A DNA stretch of 64,000 bases, taken from assembly GCA_963791145.1 (NCBI GenBank), contig CAWBRT010000010.1:124001-188000 (forward strand), given 5' to 3'. Every line of letters begins with the position of its first letter. Position 1 is the stretch's first letter. The notes under the pieces were generated by a model that had not been told where the DNA came from, made no database searches, and was given only the letters and a program-made list of their open reading frames with translations. This DNA comes from CAWBRT01 sp963791145 (GTDB lineage Bacteria > Acidobacteriota > Terriglobia > Terriglobales > Acidobacteriaceae). This document shows, piece after piece, positions 1 through 8,249 of the stretch. The position numbers and the translations under genes are program-made.

Positions 1-1440
1 CGCACCGGCGGCGCGGGCCTGCGACACCGTGTCGGGAATGTCCTTGGGGGCCTGGCAGGCGCCGGCGATGAAAATGCCGTCGGTCGTGGTGGCCACCGGA
101 TCCAGCTTGGGATGGCTCTCGATGAACCAGCCATCCTTGTCGCGGCTGATGTTGACCAGGCGCGCCACGTTGGAGGCATCTTCGCGCGGCTCCATGCCGA
201 CCATGAGCACCACCAGGTCGGACGGGACCTCGACCTCCTCGCCGGAGAGCACCTCTTTGACCTGGACGAACAGGTTGCAGTCGTCCTTGGCGCCGGCGGC
301 GCGGACGGAAGGCAGGTCATTCTTGCCGTACATCAGGAACATGGTTCTTATTTCGGCCGTCTTCTTATACAGGTCTTCGCAGCCCTTACCGAAGGCGTGC
401 ATGTCGATGTACACATCCTGAACATGCGCCTCGGGAACGGCTGACGTAATCTCCTGCGCATACTTCAGCGCGGTCATGCAGCAAACGCGCGAGCAATAGG
501 GATGCGTCTTCGAGCTGCGGCTACCAACGCAGTGAATCAAGGTAACGTTGCGCGGCCGCTTGCCGTCGCGGGTTTCCAGCCGTCCCTGGCGGAGCATGGC
601 CTCCAGTTCGAACGAGGTGATCACGTTGGGCAGGCGGCCGTAGCCGTACTGCTCGATGCGGCGGGCGTCGAATTCCTGGTAGCCGGTGCAGACCACTACC
701 GAGCCCACTTCGAGCTTGATCTCCTCGCCGGCGCTGTTTTTTATGGTGGGAATGAAGTTCCCGATGTAGCCCTTCAATTCCACCAGTTCGGTTTCGAGGA
801 AGACCCGTATCTTGGGATTGCGGCCGACGCGCAGGATATGGTCCTTCAGAATGTCCGTGGCGGAGTCCAGATAAGGAGCGGTCGAAGCGAGGCGAGCCAC
901 GTTGCCGCCGAGCTGATTGCTTTTTTCGACCAGATAAACCTGTTGCCCGGCCTCGGCGAGTTCGAGCGCAATCGTTAGGCCGGCGATGCCGCCGCCGATC
1001 ACCAGAGTGGAGGAGCACATCGGCGCCGAACGCCGCTCCAGCGGCTCGTGAAACTTCACCCGCTGCACGGCGGCGCGCGCCAGGTCTTTGGCTTTGTCGG
1101 TGGCGGCCACCCGGTCTTCGTGCACCCAGCTGCACTGCTCGCGGATGTTGGCCATCTCCACCATATAGGGATTGATGCCGGCGCGTTCCAGCACCTTGCG
1201 GAAGGTCGGCTCGTGCATGCGCGGACTGCAGGCGGAGACCACAATGCGGGTCAGGGAGAAATCCTGGATATCCTTGAGAATCATCTCCTGGCCCGGATTG
1301 GAACACATGTACTTGTAGGAGCGCGCATTGGCGACACCATCAAGTTCCATGGTCGACTCCGCGACCGCATCCACGTCGACAACTTTGGCGATGTTGGTGC
1401 CGCAATGACAAATGTAGACGCCGATCCGCTCTTCTGCCAT
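1..1440 (-). CDS. hdrA: HdrA-like FAD/iron-sulfur subunit, partial (C-terminus beyond left edge)
   Basis: Last gene of the redox operon visible here; 480 codons are in the window and the frame is still open at base 1. The N-terminal domain is typical of heterodisulfide reductase subunit A (ICHCG at residues 10-14, C71, C103), followed by an FAD-binding Rossmann motif GGGIAG at about 149-154 and the late HdrA/Qmo motif PKDIPDTVSQA close to the edge. The stretch that in canonical HdrA reads LDC-x2-C before ILTPKM is here YLDSATDILKD, so those cluster ligands are missing, as is the inserted ferredoxin module. The start ATG at 1440 follows AGGGAAGGG, 14 bp after the QmoC-like gene. Role (inference): electron transfer partner of the second HdrA and the membrane subunit; it could be a QmoA- or QmoB-like protein depending on what lies beyond the edge. 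Confidence 0.9.
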   Translation of the reverse strand, partial: MAEERIGVYICHCGTNIAKVVDVDAVAESTMELDGVANARSYKYMCSNPGQEMILKDIQDFSLTRIVVSACSPRMHEPTFRKVLERAGINPYMVEMANIREQCSWVHEDRVAATDKAKDLARAAVQRVKFHEPLERRSAPMCSSTLVIGGGIAGLTIALELAEAGQQVYLVEKSNQLGGNVARLASTAPYLDSATDILKDHILRVGRNPKIRVFLETELVELKGYIGNFIPTIKNSAGEEIKLEVGSVVVCTGYQEFDARRIEQYGYGRLPNVITSFELEAMLRQGRLETRDGKRPRNVTLIHCVGSRSSKTHPYCSRVCCMTALKYAQEITSAVPEAHVQDVYIDMHAFGKGCEDLYKKTAEIRTMFLMYGKNDLPSVRAAGAKDDCNLFVQVKEVLSGEEVEVPSDLVVLMVGMEPREDASNVARLVNISRDKDGWFIESHPKLDPVATTTDGIFIAGACQAPKDIPDTVSQARAAGA

Positions 1441-1454
1441 AGCCCTTCCCTACT

Positions 1455-2609
1455 CTATGCTGTCGGCTGCAGGCCCGCCGTCTTGGCGATCGCCTTCGCC
1501 TCTTTGGTCGCGTAGGCCTCCTGCTGCAAACTCGCGAAGTACATCGCGAGGGGCCGGTAGGCCATGTGCGACCACTTGCTGAATGGCACCTCCAGCGTAA
1601 GCATCGGAACTACGCCCATGAGGTGCACGATATAGGTAATGTTCGCCGCCGCCGGCATTCCCAGCCGGTGCAGCAGGTGCTGAACAATGCCCGTAATCGA
1701 TACGAAAAGAAGCAAAACCAGGAAGATCCAGTCCGACTCATGCGAATGCTTGCGCGCGGGAATATTCTTCTGCAGACGCCCGCGGAAGGCGATGATGCCG
1801 GTGCCGATCAGGCCGACGGTGGCGATGTAGCCGAAAGCATGCACCCAGCGGATCTCCGGTCCGTACTGCATGTCGCGGAGGAAGAACATGATCAGCACCA
1901 GCATGGTGACGTAGCTGAGCATGAGCACCAGGTGGATCACCCAGGGCTTCCGGTCATCGCACTCGCGGTAACGCTTCTGGGTGAAGAAGTGCGTAACGAG
2001 CGTCGGCAATAAACGTATGTAGGCCCCGAATGAGACCTCGGGCCGGTGTTTCCCGCGCATGGTGAAATGCCACATGCGAATACTGTTCAGGCCCAGCAGC
2101 AGGCCCAGCGTGCTGCCCATAATCCAGTCGAAGATGTGAATGGAGTGCGCCGGCAGGAACGCCTTTGGCCCGTCGTAGATCGATATGTCTCCGCCGCCGT
2201 AGTTGAAACCGAGATAAAGAAAACCCACGGCGGTCAGGATGGCCACGATCACCATCGCCCCGATTTCTGCTTTCCAGGAGCGGTAAAACATCTTGGACAG
2301 GCCGGTGAAGTCATACTGCGAAGTGAGCCAGCGCCGCAGGCTCATCATGGTTTCGCCCGGCTCGGCCCCGCGCGGGCACTGCTCCGAGCACTCTCCGCAG
2401 TAGTAGCAGAGCCATGGCTCGAGCGAGGAGCGGAGGCGGTCGGTGAGCCCCATCTGGAGCTGATGCATGGACCGCCGCGGGAACAGGAACGGATCCTGAG
2501 CAAACGGGCAGACGGCCGTGCAACTGCCACACTGATAACATTTGGCGACATCTTCAGCGCCGTAGTGCTGCAAATCTTCGACAAACTGCGGGTTCACCTG
2601 AACGGCCAT
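1455..2609 (-). CDS. QmoC-like fusion: HdrC-type 2x[4Fe-4S] domain plus HdrE-type cytochrome b membrane domain
   Basis: 384 aa. The N-terminal third is a cytoplasmic HdrC-type ferredoxin domain with two CxxCxxCxxxCP clusters (C24, C27, C30, C34 and C68, C71, C74, C78). From about residue 115 it has five to six hydrophobic segments with several His residues, matching the HdrE/NarI-like domain that in QmoC holds haem b and faces the quinone pool. This architecture is that of QmoC from sulfate reducers (usually about 380-400 aa). The ATG at 2609 is preceded by AAGGGG, 18 bp after the upstream hdrA stop. In this operon it is the only membrane subunit, so it should anchor the complex and exchange electrons with menaquinone (inference). 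No CCG domain, hence no disulfide-reductase site. Confidence 0.9.
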   Translation of the reverse strand: MAVQVNPQFVEDLQHYGAEDVAKCYQCGSCTAVCPFAQDPFLFPRRSMHQLQMGLTDRLRSSLEPWLCYYCGECSEQCPRGAEPGETMMSLRRWLTSQYDFTGLSKMFYRSWKAEIGAMVIVAILTAVGFLYLGFNYGGGDISIYDGPKAFLPAHSIHIFDWIMGSTLGLLLGLNSIRMWHFTMRGKHRPEVSFGAYIRLLPTLVTHFFTQKRYRECDDRKPWVIHLVLMLSYVTMLVLIMFFLRDMQYGPEIRWVHAFGYIATVGLIGTGIIAFRGRLQKNIPARKHSHESDWIFLVLLLFVSITGIVQHLLHRLGMPAAANITYIVHLMGVVPMLTLEVPFSKWSHMAYRPLAMYFASLQQEAYATKEAKAIAKTAGLQPTA

Positions 2610-2627
2610 AGTTTTCCCCTTGCGCGA

Positions 2628-4442
2628 TCAGAGCTGCGCAAGCGCTCTCGCGTTCTTTTCAATCTCCACCAGGCTGACATCGGCCCGGCCCTGCTGGCCT
2701 TTGCCGCTGACGATGGCACGCAGCACCTTGGCCGCGGCGGCGGAGGCTTGCGCCACGGTGTCCGGTATGTCCTTCGGTCCCTGGCACACCCCGGCCACGA
2801 ATACTCCACCCTGTTCGGTCATGTTCGGTTCGCTGTTGTAGTTCAGTTCGTCGAACCAGCCGTCGCTGACCTGGCTAATGCGAAGCATCTTCGCCAACTC
2901 TGTAGTACCGTCGGCCGGAATCAGTCCGGCGGCCAGCAGCACCATGTCGACCGGCCTTTCCGTCAGGTGCCCGGATACGATTTCTTCACTGCGAACGTAC
3001 ATCTGCCCCTCGCGCTCAACAACCTTGGCGGAGCGGCCGCGCACCACGGAAACACCCTCTTCTTTAATGCGCTCGAAGAAGTCTTCGTAGCCTTTACCGA
3101 AGGCGCGCATGTCGATGTAGTACTCGTAGACGTCGGCGTCGGGCAGCTTCTCCTTGACCAGATGGGCGAACTTCAGCGAGTACATGCAGCAGACGCGCGA
3201 GCAGAACGGGTTGTGATTGCGGTCGCGTGAGCCGACACAATGGATAATGGCCACCGCTTTGGGCTTGGGCCCGTCAGAGGCAAACACCCATTCCTCCTGC
3301 TTGGTCCGCTTGTTCAGCTTCTTGGTCTTCTGGACGATCTTGCCGCCGGTGGGACCGGAGGCGTTGCTGAGGCGCTCGAACTCCAGGGCGGCGAGCACGT
3401 TGGGATAAGTCCCGTAGCCGTAACGCTCCAGGCGGCTCACGTCGAGCACGTCGTAACCGGTCGCGACCACGATGTTGCCGACCTTCAACTCGACTTCCTC
3501 GTCCTTGGCGTCCAGGTGCACGGCGTCCTTGGAGCACTTCTTGACGCAGACTCCGCACTTCTTCCCGCCGCTCTGCACCCAGGTGCAGGCAGCCGGATCA
3601 ACCATGTAGGTATTGGGGACAGCCTGAGGAAATGGAATGTAGATGGCCTTGCGTGTGGCGATGCCCACATCGAACTCACTGGCGACCGAAATGGGGCACC
3701 ACTGGGCGCAATCGCCGCAAGCGACGCAGGTGGAGGCATCGACGCGCGAGGCGTGCTTTACTACTTTCACTTCGTAGGCGCCCGGCCGGCCGGCCACTCC
3801 CGTGACCTCGGAGAGCATCAGGAGTTCGATGTTCGGGTGCTGGCCGACAGCCACCATCTTGGGCGTGAGAATGCAGGCGGCGCAGTCAAGCGTGGGGAAG
3901 GTCTTGTCGAACATTGCCATGTGGCCGCCGATGGTTCCCGTGCGCTCGAGCAGATAAACTTTGAAGCCGGCTTCCGCGATCTCCAGCGCGGCCTGGATGC
4001 CGGCAATTCCGCCTCCGATCACCAGCGTCTCCGGGTTGACAGGCGTGCTCTGCGGCTCAGCCGCGACGGTAAAGGGCACTCCGTAAACGGCGCAGGCAAT
4101 CACCGCCTTGGCGCGGTCGAGCGAGCCGCCAGTCGCGTTTTCGCGAAACGATGCCAGCCGAACCTGCTCTGCGTCACCGCCTGCCTCGCAGAGTGCCCGC
4201 GCGAATGCCGGCTTGTAGAAGCCTGGAGACTCGCCGGCAACTACTACCGCGGTAAGGCCAGCCTGACGAATCTCGGCGGCGAGCGCCTCAGGATCCAAAC
4301 GGCGCGCTACCGGCATCACCTGCACGGCGACAACGCCGGGCAGGCCCGCGGCATACTTCGCGGCCGCCTGAAGGTCCAGCGGACCTTGGGCCGTGGCGGC
4401 GGGATAACACAGGTAAACCCCGATCCGCGACTCGGAACTCAT
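2628..4442 (-). CDS. hdrA: HdrA-like FAD and iron-sulfur subunit (full-length, cluster-rich copy)
   Basis: 604 aa starting at the ATG preceded by GGAG (a longer upstream frame lacks family similarity). N-terminal HdrA domain is present but its usual CHCG is CYP (residues 12-14). FAD motif GGGIAG at 143-148; the canonical LDCAACILTPKM segment gives C187 and C190; an inserted ferredoxin part holds C239, C242, C245, C249 and C286, C296, C299, C303. The C-terminal half repeats the HdrA signature HCVGSRD...CSRVCC and ends in PKDIPDTVAQA. This is the copy expected to carry the catalytic, possibly bifurcating FAD, by analogy with methanogen HdrA and FlxABCD-HdrABC. It sits between the NAD-linked flxA and the quinone-linked qmoC-like gene, which suggests it is the electron hub. 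Confidence 0.92.
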   Translation of the reverse strand: MSSESRIGVYLCYPAATAQGPLDLQAAAKYAAGLPGVVAVQVMPVARRLDPEALAAEIRQAGLTAVVVAGESPGFYKPAFARALCEAGGDAEQVRLASFRENATGGSLDRAKAVIACAVYGVPFTVAAEPQSTPVNPETLVIGGGIAGIQAALEIAEAGFKVYLLERTGTIGGHMAMFDKTFPTLDCAACILTPKMVAVGQHPNIELLMLSEVTGVAGRPGAYEVKVVKHASRVDASTCVACGDCAQWCPISVASEFDVGIATRKAIYIPFPQAVPNTYMVDPAACTWVQSGGKKCGVCVKKCSKDAVHLDAKDEEVELKVGNIVVATGYDVLDVSRLERYGYGTYPNVLAALEFERLSNASGPTGGKIVQKTKKLNKRTKQEEWVFASDGPKPKAVAIIHCVGSRDRNHNPFCSRVCCMYSLKFAHLVKEKLPDADVYEYYIDMRAFGKGYEDFFERIKEEGVSVVRGRSAKVVEREGQMYVRSEEIVSGHLTERPVDMVLLAAGLIPADGTTELAKMLRISQVSDGWFDELNYNSEPNMTEQGGVFVAGVCQGPKDIPDTVAQASAAAAKVLRAIVSGKGQQGRADVSLVEIEKNARALAQL

Positions 4443-4579
4443 CGACCGTCTCCTTTCGGCTGCCGATCCCGACCGACGCCGTTGCGTCTGTTGGGACAAT
4501 CGGCTGAACCCATGGGCCTCGTTTCCGCCAGTGGCCAGGCCCCTCCATTCCACCTGCTCCCGCCATGCGGGGCAGCGGA

Positions 4580-5410
4580 TCAAAACTCCTGCGGCAAGCT
4601 CCTGATCTGCGAGAGATTGAACACCGGGCCGTCCTTGCAGACATAAACGTGCCCGATGTTGCAACGTCCGCATTTGCCTATACCGCATTTCATCCGATTC
4701 TCCAGCGTGGTGAAGACTCGGTCAGCGGTGAAGCCCAGCTTGGTGAGCACCGGGAGCGTAAACTTGATCATCACTGGAGGACCGCATACCACGGCGAATG
4801 CGTCGTCGGCCTTGGGATTTGCCTTCTCCAGCAACACGGGAACCAGCGCCACATCGTCCTTCCAATCCGGCGTCTGGCCGCCCGGGTCCACTCCCAGCGC
4901 AAGCTTTATGTCGTTCCGCTTTCCCCATTCCTCAAGCTCGCGCTTGTAGACGAGGTCGGCGACGGTGCGAGCGCCATAGACGATGGTGATGTCCTTGAAC
5001 TGATCGCGCAGGTCCAGGACGTTCCAGATCACGCTGCGCACCGGCGCAAGGCCGATGCCGCCCGCGATAAACACCACCGAGTGTCCCTTCATCTGCTCGA
5101 CCGGGAAGGAATTGCCGTAGGGGCCACGGAAGCCCAGCGTATCTCCGGTGCCGAGACGTCGCATGGCCTGGGTTACCTTGCCCACCGCCTTGGCACTGCA
5201 CTCAATGTAGCCCTTGCGGGTGGGAGCGGAGGCGATGCAGAACGTGCTCTCCCCTTCGCCGAAGACGGAATACTCGCCAAACTGCCCGGCGGAGAAATTA
5301 AAGTTATCCGCGACCTTGGGGTCCTTGAACGTCAACTTATAGGTGCGGATGTCGGGGGTTTCCTCCGTAATCTCCTCGATGCGCATCAGGTAGGGCTGGT
5401 AGAGGTTCAT
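4580..5410 (-). CDS. flxA: FlxA-type FAD/NAD(P)-binding oxidoreductase subunit with [2Fe-2S] tail
   Basis: 276 aa, ferredoxin-NADP reductase fold: an FAD domain (about 1-100; RxYS-like segment SAPT, then GxPYGNSFP), an NAD(P) domain starting at IAGGIGLAPVRS, and a Cys-rich tail with CGIGKCGRCNIG and a fourth Cys (VYVCKDGP) that fits the PyrK/hydrogenase-gamma [2Fe-2S] site. In Flx complexes this subunit takes electrons from NADH. The ATG at 5410 overlaps the flxB stop by 4 bp (ATGA) and has GGGAGGAAAGCA in front, which decides the start. A 137-bp gap separates it from the downstream hdrA. It could equally be called sulfhydrogenase subunit gamma, but no hydrogenase large subunit is near. Confidence 0.9.
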   Translation of the reverse strand: MNLYQPYLMRIEEITEETPDIRTYKLTFKDPKVADNFNFSAGQFGEYSVFGEGESTFCIASAPTRKGYIECSAKAVGKVTQAMRRLGTGDTLGFRGPYGNSFPVEQMKGHSVVFIAGGIGLAPVRSVIWNVLDLRDQFKDITIVYGARTVADLVYKRELEEWGKRNDIKLALGVDPGGQTPDWKDDVALVPVLLEKANPKADDAFAVVCGPPVMIKFTLPVLTKLGFTADRVFTTLENRMKCGIGKCGRCNIGHVYVCKDGPVFNLSQIRSLPQEF

Positions 5411-6471
5411 TGCTTTCCTCCCGGCTCCGCGCTCGCAATCGCAAGGAGCTGGCCCACGATTTCCGGTAGATTCATGCTGGCCGGGCAGCTTCGCGAACAG
5501 CGCCCGCAACCGGTGCACAGAATATTGTCGAAACGCCGCGGATAGATCGAGAATTTGTGCATCACTCGCTGGCGGTAACGCTCGAACTGCGTCTTGCGCG
5601 GATTATGATTCGAGGCGTGCAGCGTAAACTTGCCCGTCTGGCACGAGTCCCAGTTGCGCCGGCGCACGCCCTGGTCGAACTGCTGGTGCTCGTCCACGAT
5701 GTCGAAGCAGTGGCAGGTCGGGCAGAGCGCCGCGCACGTACCGCAACCATGGCAGCGTAGCGCCACCGATTTCCATATGTCGTGCTCGAAGTTCTTGGCC
5801 AATTGCTCGGGGAAAGTGTCCGGCAGCCGGGGAAGCTTCGCTATAACCTTCTCACTCGCCGCCCGCCACTCGGCTTCGATCTTCTCTACATTTGCGGCGT
5901 CCTTCAGGCTGAGCGGCGGGGTGCTCAACAGCTTCTCGCCTTTGGCGGTAAATGCCTGGGCGACGTAGCCGCCGTCATAAGGAATCAGGAGGACGTCGGC
6001 GCCTTTGCTGGTCGCCGGGTTAAGCCCCACAGCCGTGCAGAAACACGAATCGTCAATGCCGGGGCAGGCCAGACTCACGATGGTGGTAGCCTCGCGGCGG
6101 GCGAACCAGAGCTCGTCGCGATAGTCCCAGCCCATCACCTTGTCGAGGATTTCGACTCCGGCGGCGTCGCACGGCCTCGCTCCCAGAATGACCTGGGGCG
6201 GGAAGCTGGTGCGCACTTCCTGGACGTCTACTTCAGTCTTGTGTTGCTGATAGCGCAGCAGAATCTCGGTGGCCGGAAGGAAGAACTCCTTCAGCGACCG
6301 CCGCGGCAGAGGGCCGTTCATGGCCGCCTCGTCGAGGCGGGTTATCTGCTGGTAGTCGACACGGTTAGGGTCGTCCTTGGCCCGGACCGGCGCGATCACG
6401 TGAATCCTGGAGGCGGCGAGGCTCGCCACCAGTTCCGATAGTTCCGATTGGGAGATGGTTTTAGGCGTCAC
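5407..6471 (-). CDS. flxB: FlxB-type 4Fe-4S dicluster subunit (sulfhydrogenase beta / AsrA-like)
   Basis: 354 aa, GTG start at 6471. The N-terminal two thirds follow the AsrA/HydB family (RPCDAAGVEILD, ACPGIDDSCFCTAVG) and two C-terminal [4Fe-4S] clusters follow: CHGCGTCAALCPTC at about residue 237 and CTGCGRCSRSCPAS near 325. The GTG overlaps a TGA (GTGA) belonging to the frame-corrected end of flxC, a typical translational coupling. Passes electrons between the NAD-linked FlxA and the FlxC/FlxD side (role known for the Flx family; partners here are inferred from order). Confidence 0.88.
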   Translation of the reverse strand: MTPKTISQSELSELVASLAASRIHVIAPVRAKDDPNRVDYQQITRLDEAAMNGPLPRRSLKEFFLPATEILLRYQQHKTEVDVQEVRTSFPPQVILGARPCDAAGVEILDKVMGWDYRDELWFARREATTIVSLACPGIDDSCFCTAVGLNPATSKGADVLLIPYDGGYVAQAFTAKGEKLLSTPPLSLKDAANVEKIEAEWRAASEKVIAKLPRLPDTFPEQLAKNFEHDIWKSVALRCHGCGTCAALCPTCHCFDIVDEHQQFDQGVRRRNWDSCQTGKFTLHASNHNPRKTQFERYRQRVMHKFSIYPRRFDNILCTGCGRCSRSCPASMNLPEIVGQLLAIASAEPGGKQ

Positions 6472-7341
6472 TCCATGAACTCCTGTTCGTCATCGGTGGA
6501 GAAAACACCCATCGGCGCCGGCACAGCCGGGTCATCGCAGGCCTTATAGGCGAAGCGCCGTTCCACCGCCTTGGCCACATACTTCGTTCAGCAGCCCAAG
6601 GGGAATGTCGGCAGGGCAGGCGCGCTCGCACTCCAGGCAGTCCACGCAGCGGCCCGCCTGATGCAGGATGCGCATCGTCTGCCAGGCGCGATTGCCGTCG
6701 GGCGTCGCCGAGGAATCAATCCACTGCGGACGGTTCTTGTCCGCCGTGCACTGCACGCAGAAGCACATGGGACAGACTTCGCGGCAGGCATGGCAACGGA
6801 TACAGCGGCTCAGGTGATCGCTCCAGAATTCCCAGCGTTGCTCCGGGGTCATCTTGGTGAGTTCCGCCAGCTTATCCTCGCGGCGGGTGCTTTTTGGCGG
6901 GGCAGGCGGCAAGGGCCCCACTAGATAGTCGCAGAGCTTCGGCTCGCGGACCTCGCAGCCAGAGCAACGATCGGAGACGGTGTCGGGGGTCAACTCGGCA
7001 CTCTGGGCGGGGTCGCACACCACGCCGCCGCAACGGACCGCGATGACGACCACATCTTCCCGCTTGATCTGCGCCTCGCGGACCAGGCCGGCAACGGCAC
7101 GGGCATCGCAACCTTTGACCACGACCGCCGACTTGCCCAGCTTGGCGATGTGCTGGCGTCGCGGATTGAGGTAGGCGGCGAGGTTATGTACGCAGCGCGC
7201 GTCGAAGACGAGCTTGCCCGCCTGCGCCGGATCGGTGATGAATGCCGGGCGCACTCCCCGGGGCCCCTCTTCATAGCCGATGATGACTTTTACCGATCCG
7301 TCGACGAGAAGCTTCTGCGCAAGTTCACGCAGTTCCTGCAT
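6468..7341 (-). CDS. flxC: FlxC-type 4Fe-4S / F420-hydrogenase-beta-like subunit, frameshifted near its end
   Basis: As read, the frame stops at 6544 (265 aa). It matches the coenzyme F420 hydrogenase beta/FlxC type: VKGCDARA, RCGGVVCDP, CSGCEVRE, then ferredoxin clusters CIRCHACREVCPMC and CVDCLECERACPAD. Just after LLNE the frame breaks at about 6583-6592; a one-base correction continues into KYVAKAVERRFAYKACDDP and about 25 more residues and ends in a TGA at 6468 that overlaps the flxB GTG. The interval is 874 nt, i.e. 291 codons plus one extra base. I therefore extend the gene to 6468 and treat the break as a probable base-calling insertion. The start overlaps flxD by 17 bp. Confidence 0.85.
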
Positions 7342-7927
7342 GGCCAGTTCCCACCCTCCCGGTCGAATTGCGATGAAGCGGACCTAGTTCTTTAACCCGA
7401 GCAGTGGTTTCGTCCACTACCTCCTGCCACCTCCCGCCCTCCGACGCCGATACCCAGGAGAACGTCACGCGACGCACATCAACGCCAATGAAGTCGAGCA
7501 GATCATGGAGGATGGCGAGGCGGCGCCTGGTGTAGTAGTTCCCCGTGCTGTAATGGCAATCCCCGGGATGGCAGCCGCTCACGATGACGCCATCGGCGCC
7601 ACGCTGGAAAGCTTTAATAAGGAAGAGCGGGCTGACCCGGCTGCTGCACGGCAGGCGCAGTACCCGTACGTTCGGCGCCATTTTGAGACGGCTGGTTCCG
7701 GCCAGGTCAGCTCCCGTATAGGTACACCAGTTGCAGACAAAAGCCACGATTCGCGGCTCAAAGTTGTGCGGCTTGGAGTTGAAATCCTCTTTCCAACTTG
7801 CGACCGTCTTATCTAATGCCAGCGATTCCTCCGCCGCGCCCGGAAGCTGTGCGGGATCCTGTGGGGAATTCCCAGCTTGGGGCGATGCAGGTGAAGGACC
7901 AGGCCTAGTCATACTCATGTCGGACAT
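7325..7927 (-). CDS. flxD: FlxD / MvhD-family hydrogenase iron-sulfur subunit
   Basis: 200 aa. The MvhD core spans about 55-185: FVCNWCTYTGADLAG with two Cys, LPCSSRV with one, and SGCHPGDCHY with two, which are the [2Fe-2S] ligands by which MvhD/FlxD docks to HdrA. The first 40 residues are a Pro/Ser/Ala-rich extension of unknown use; an internal start is possible but no better ribosome site is visible. First large gene of the operon; no MvhA/MvhG hydrogenase subunits are found, so NADH through FlxA rather than H2 is the likely donor or acceptor (inference). Confidence 0.9.
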   Translation of the reverse strand: MSDMSMTRPGPSPASPQAGNSPQDPAQLPGAAEESLALDKTVASWKEDFNSKPHNFEPRIVAFVCNWCTYTGADLAGTSRLKMAPNVRVLRLPCSSRVSPLFLIKAFQRGADGVIVSGCHPGDCHYSTGNYYTRRRLAILHDLLDFIGVDVRRVTFSWVSASEGGRWQEVVDETTARVKELGPLHRNSTGRVGTGHAGTA

Positions 7928-7997
7928 CTAACTGTCTCCTGAACATCGCCCGCCAGGGGTCTGGAATCCGTTCCATAACAGCTGGTTCCTGCAACAG

Positions 7998-8249
7998 TTA
8001 GTTCCCGCGCTGCCACTGCCACAAGTTGGGCTCGTTGAACCACTGTTCCGGGTGCAGGTCTTCTGGTTTAGACAAGCAATGGACGCCATATGCCAGCAGG
8101 TCGTCAAACGGCGGAATCGGGCAAGTAAGATGGCAACCACCACAATGCAAGCCCGGGGCGTGTACTCGCTGATGTCCGCTGGGAGACGAGAACCGCTTGC
8201 CGTCTTGGTCGATCGTCGAGGCTGTTGGATTTTCTTCTACGGGAGCCAT
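7998..8249 (-). CDS. Small Cys-rich protein leading the Flx-Hdr operon
   Basis: 83 aa, starting at the ATG with a strong site GGAGGTCTCC in front; 71 bp upstream of flxD and on the same strand. The first 30 residues are polar. The second half has a compact HCGGCHLTCP motif (Cys-x2-Cys-His-x2-Cys) plus one later Cys (GVHCLSKPED), so it could bind an Fe-S cluster, haem or zinc, and it ends WFNEPNLWQWQRGN. I do not recognise the family. Position at the head of the operon suggests an accessory or assembly role, which is inference only. Confidence 0.65.
   Translation of the reverse strand: MAPVEENPTASTIDQDGKRFSSPSGHQRVHAPGLHCGGCHLTCPIPPFDDLLAYGVHCLSKPEDLHPEQWFNEPNLWQWQRGN

Noticed and set aside
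2046..4646. Long plus-strand open frames opposite qmoC-like and hdrA genes
   Set aside because: Antisense shadows of high-GC genes: no ribosome sites, His/Gly/Arg/Ala-rich translations, no family.
7325..7927. Hydrogenase assignment for the Flx genes
   Set aside because: MvhD and sulfhydrogenase-like subunits suggested a NiFe hydrogenase, but no large or small hydrogenase subunit (L1/L2 Cys motifs) is present.
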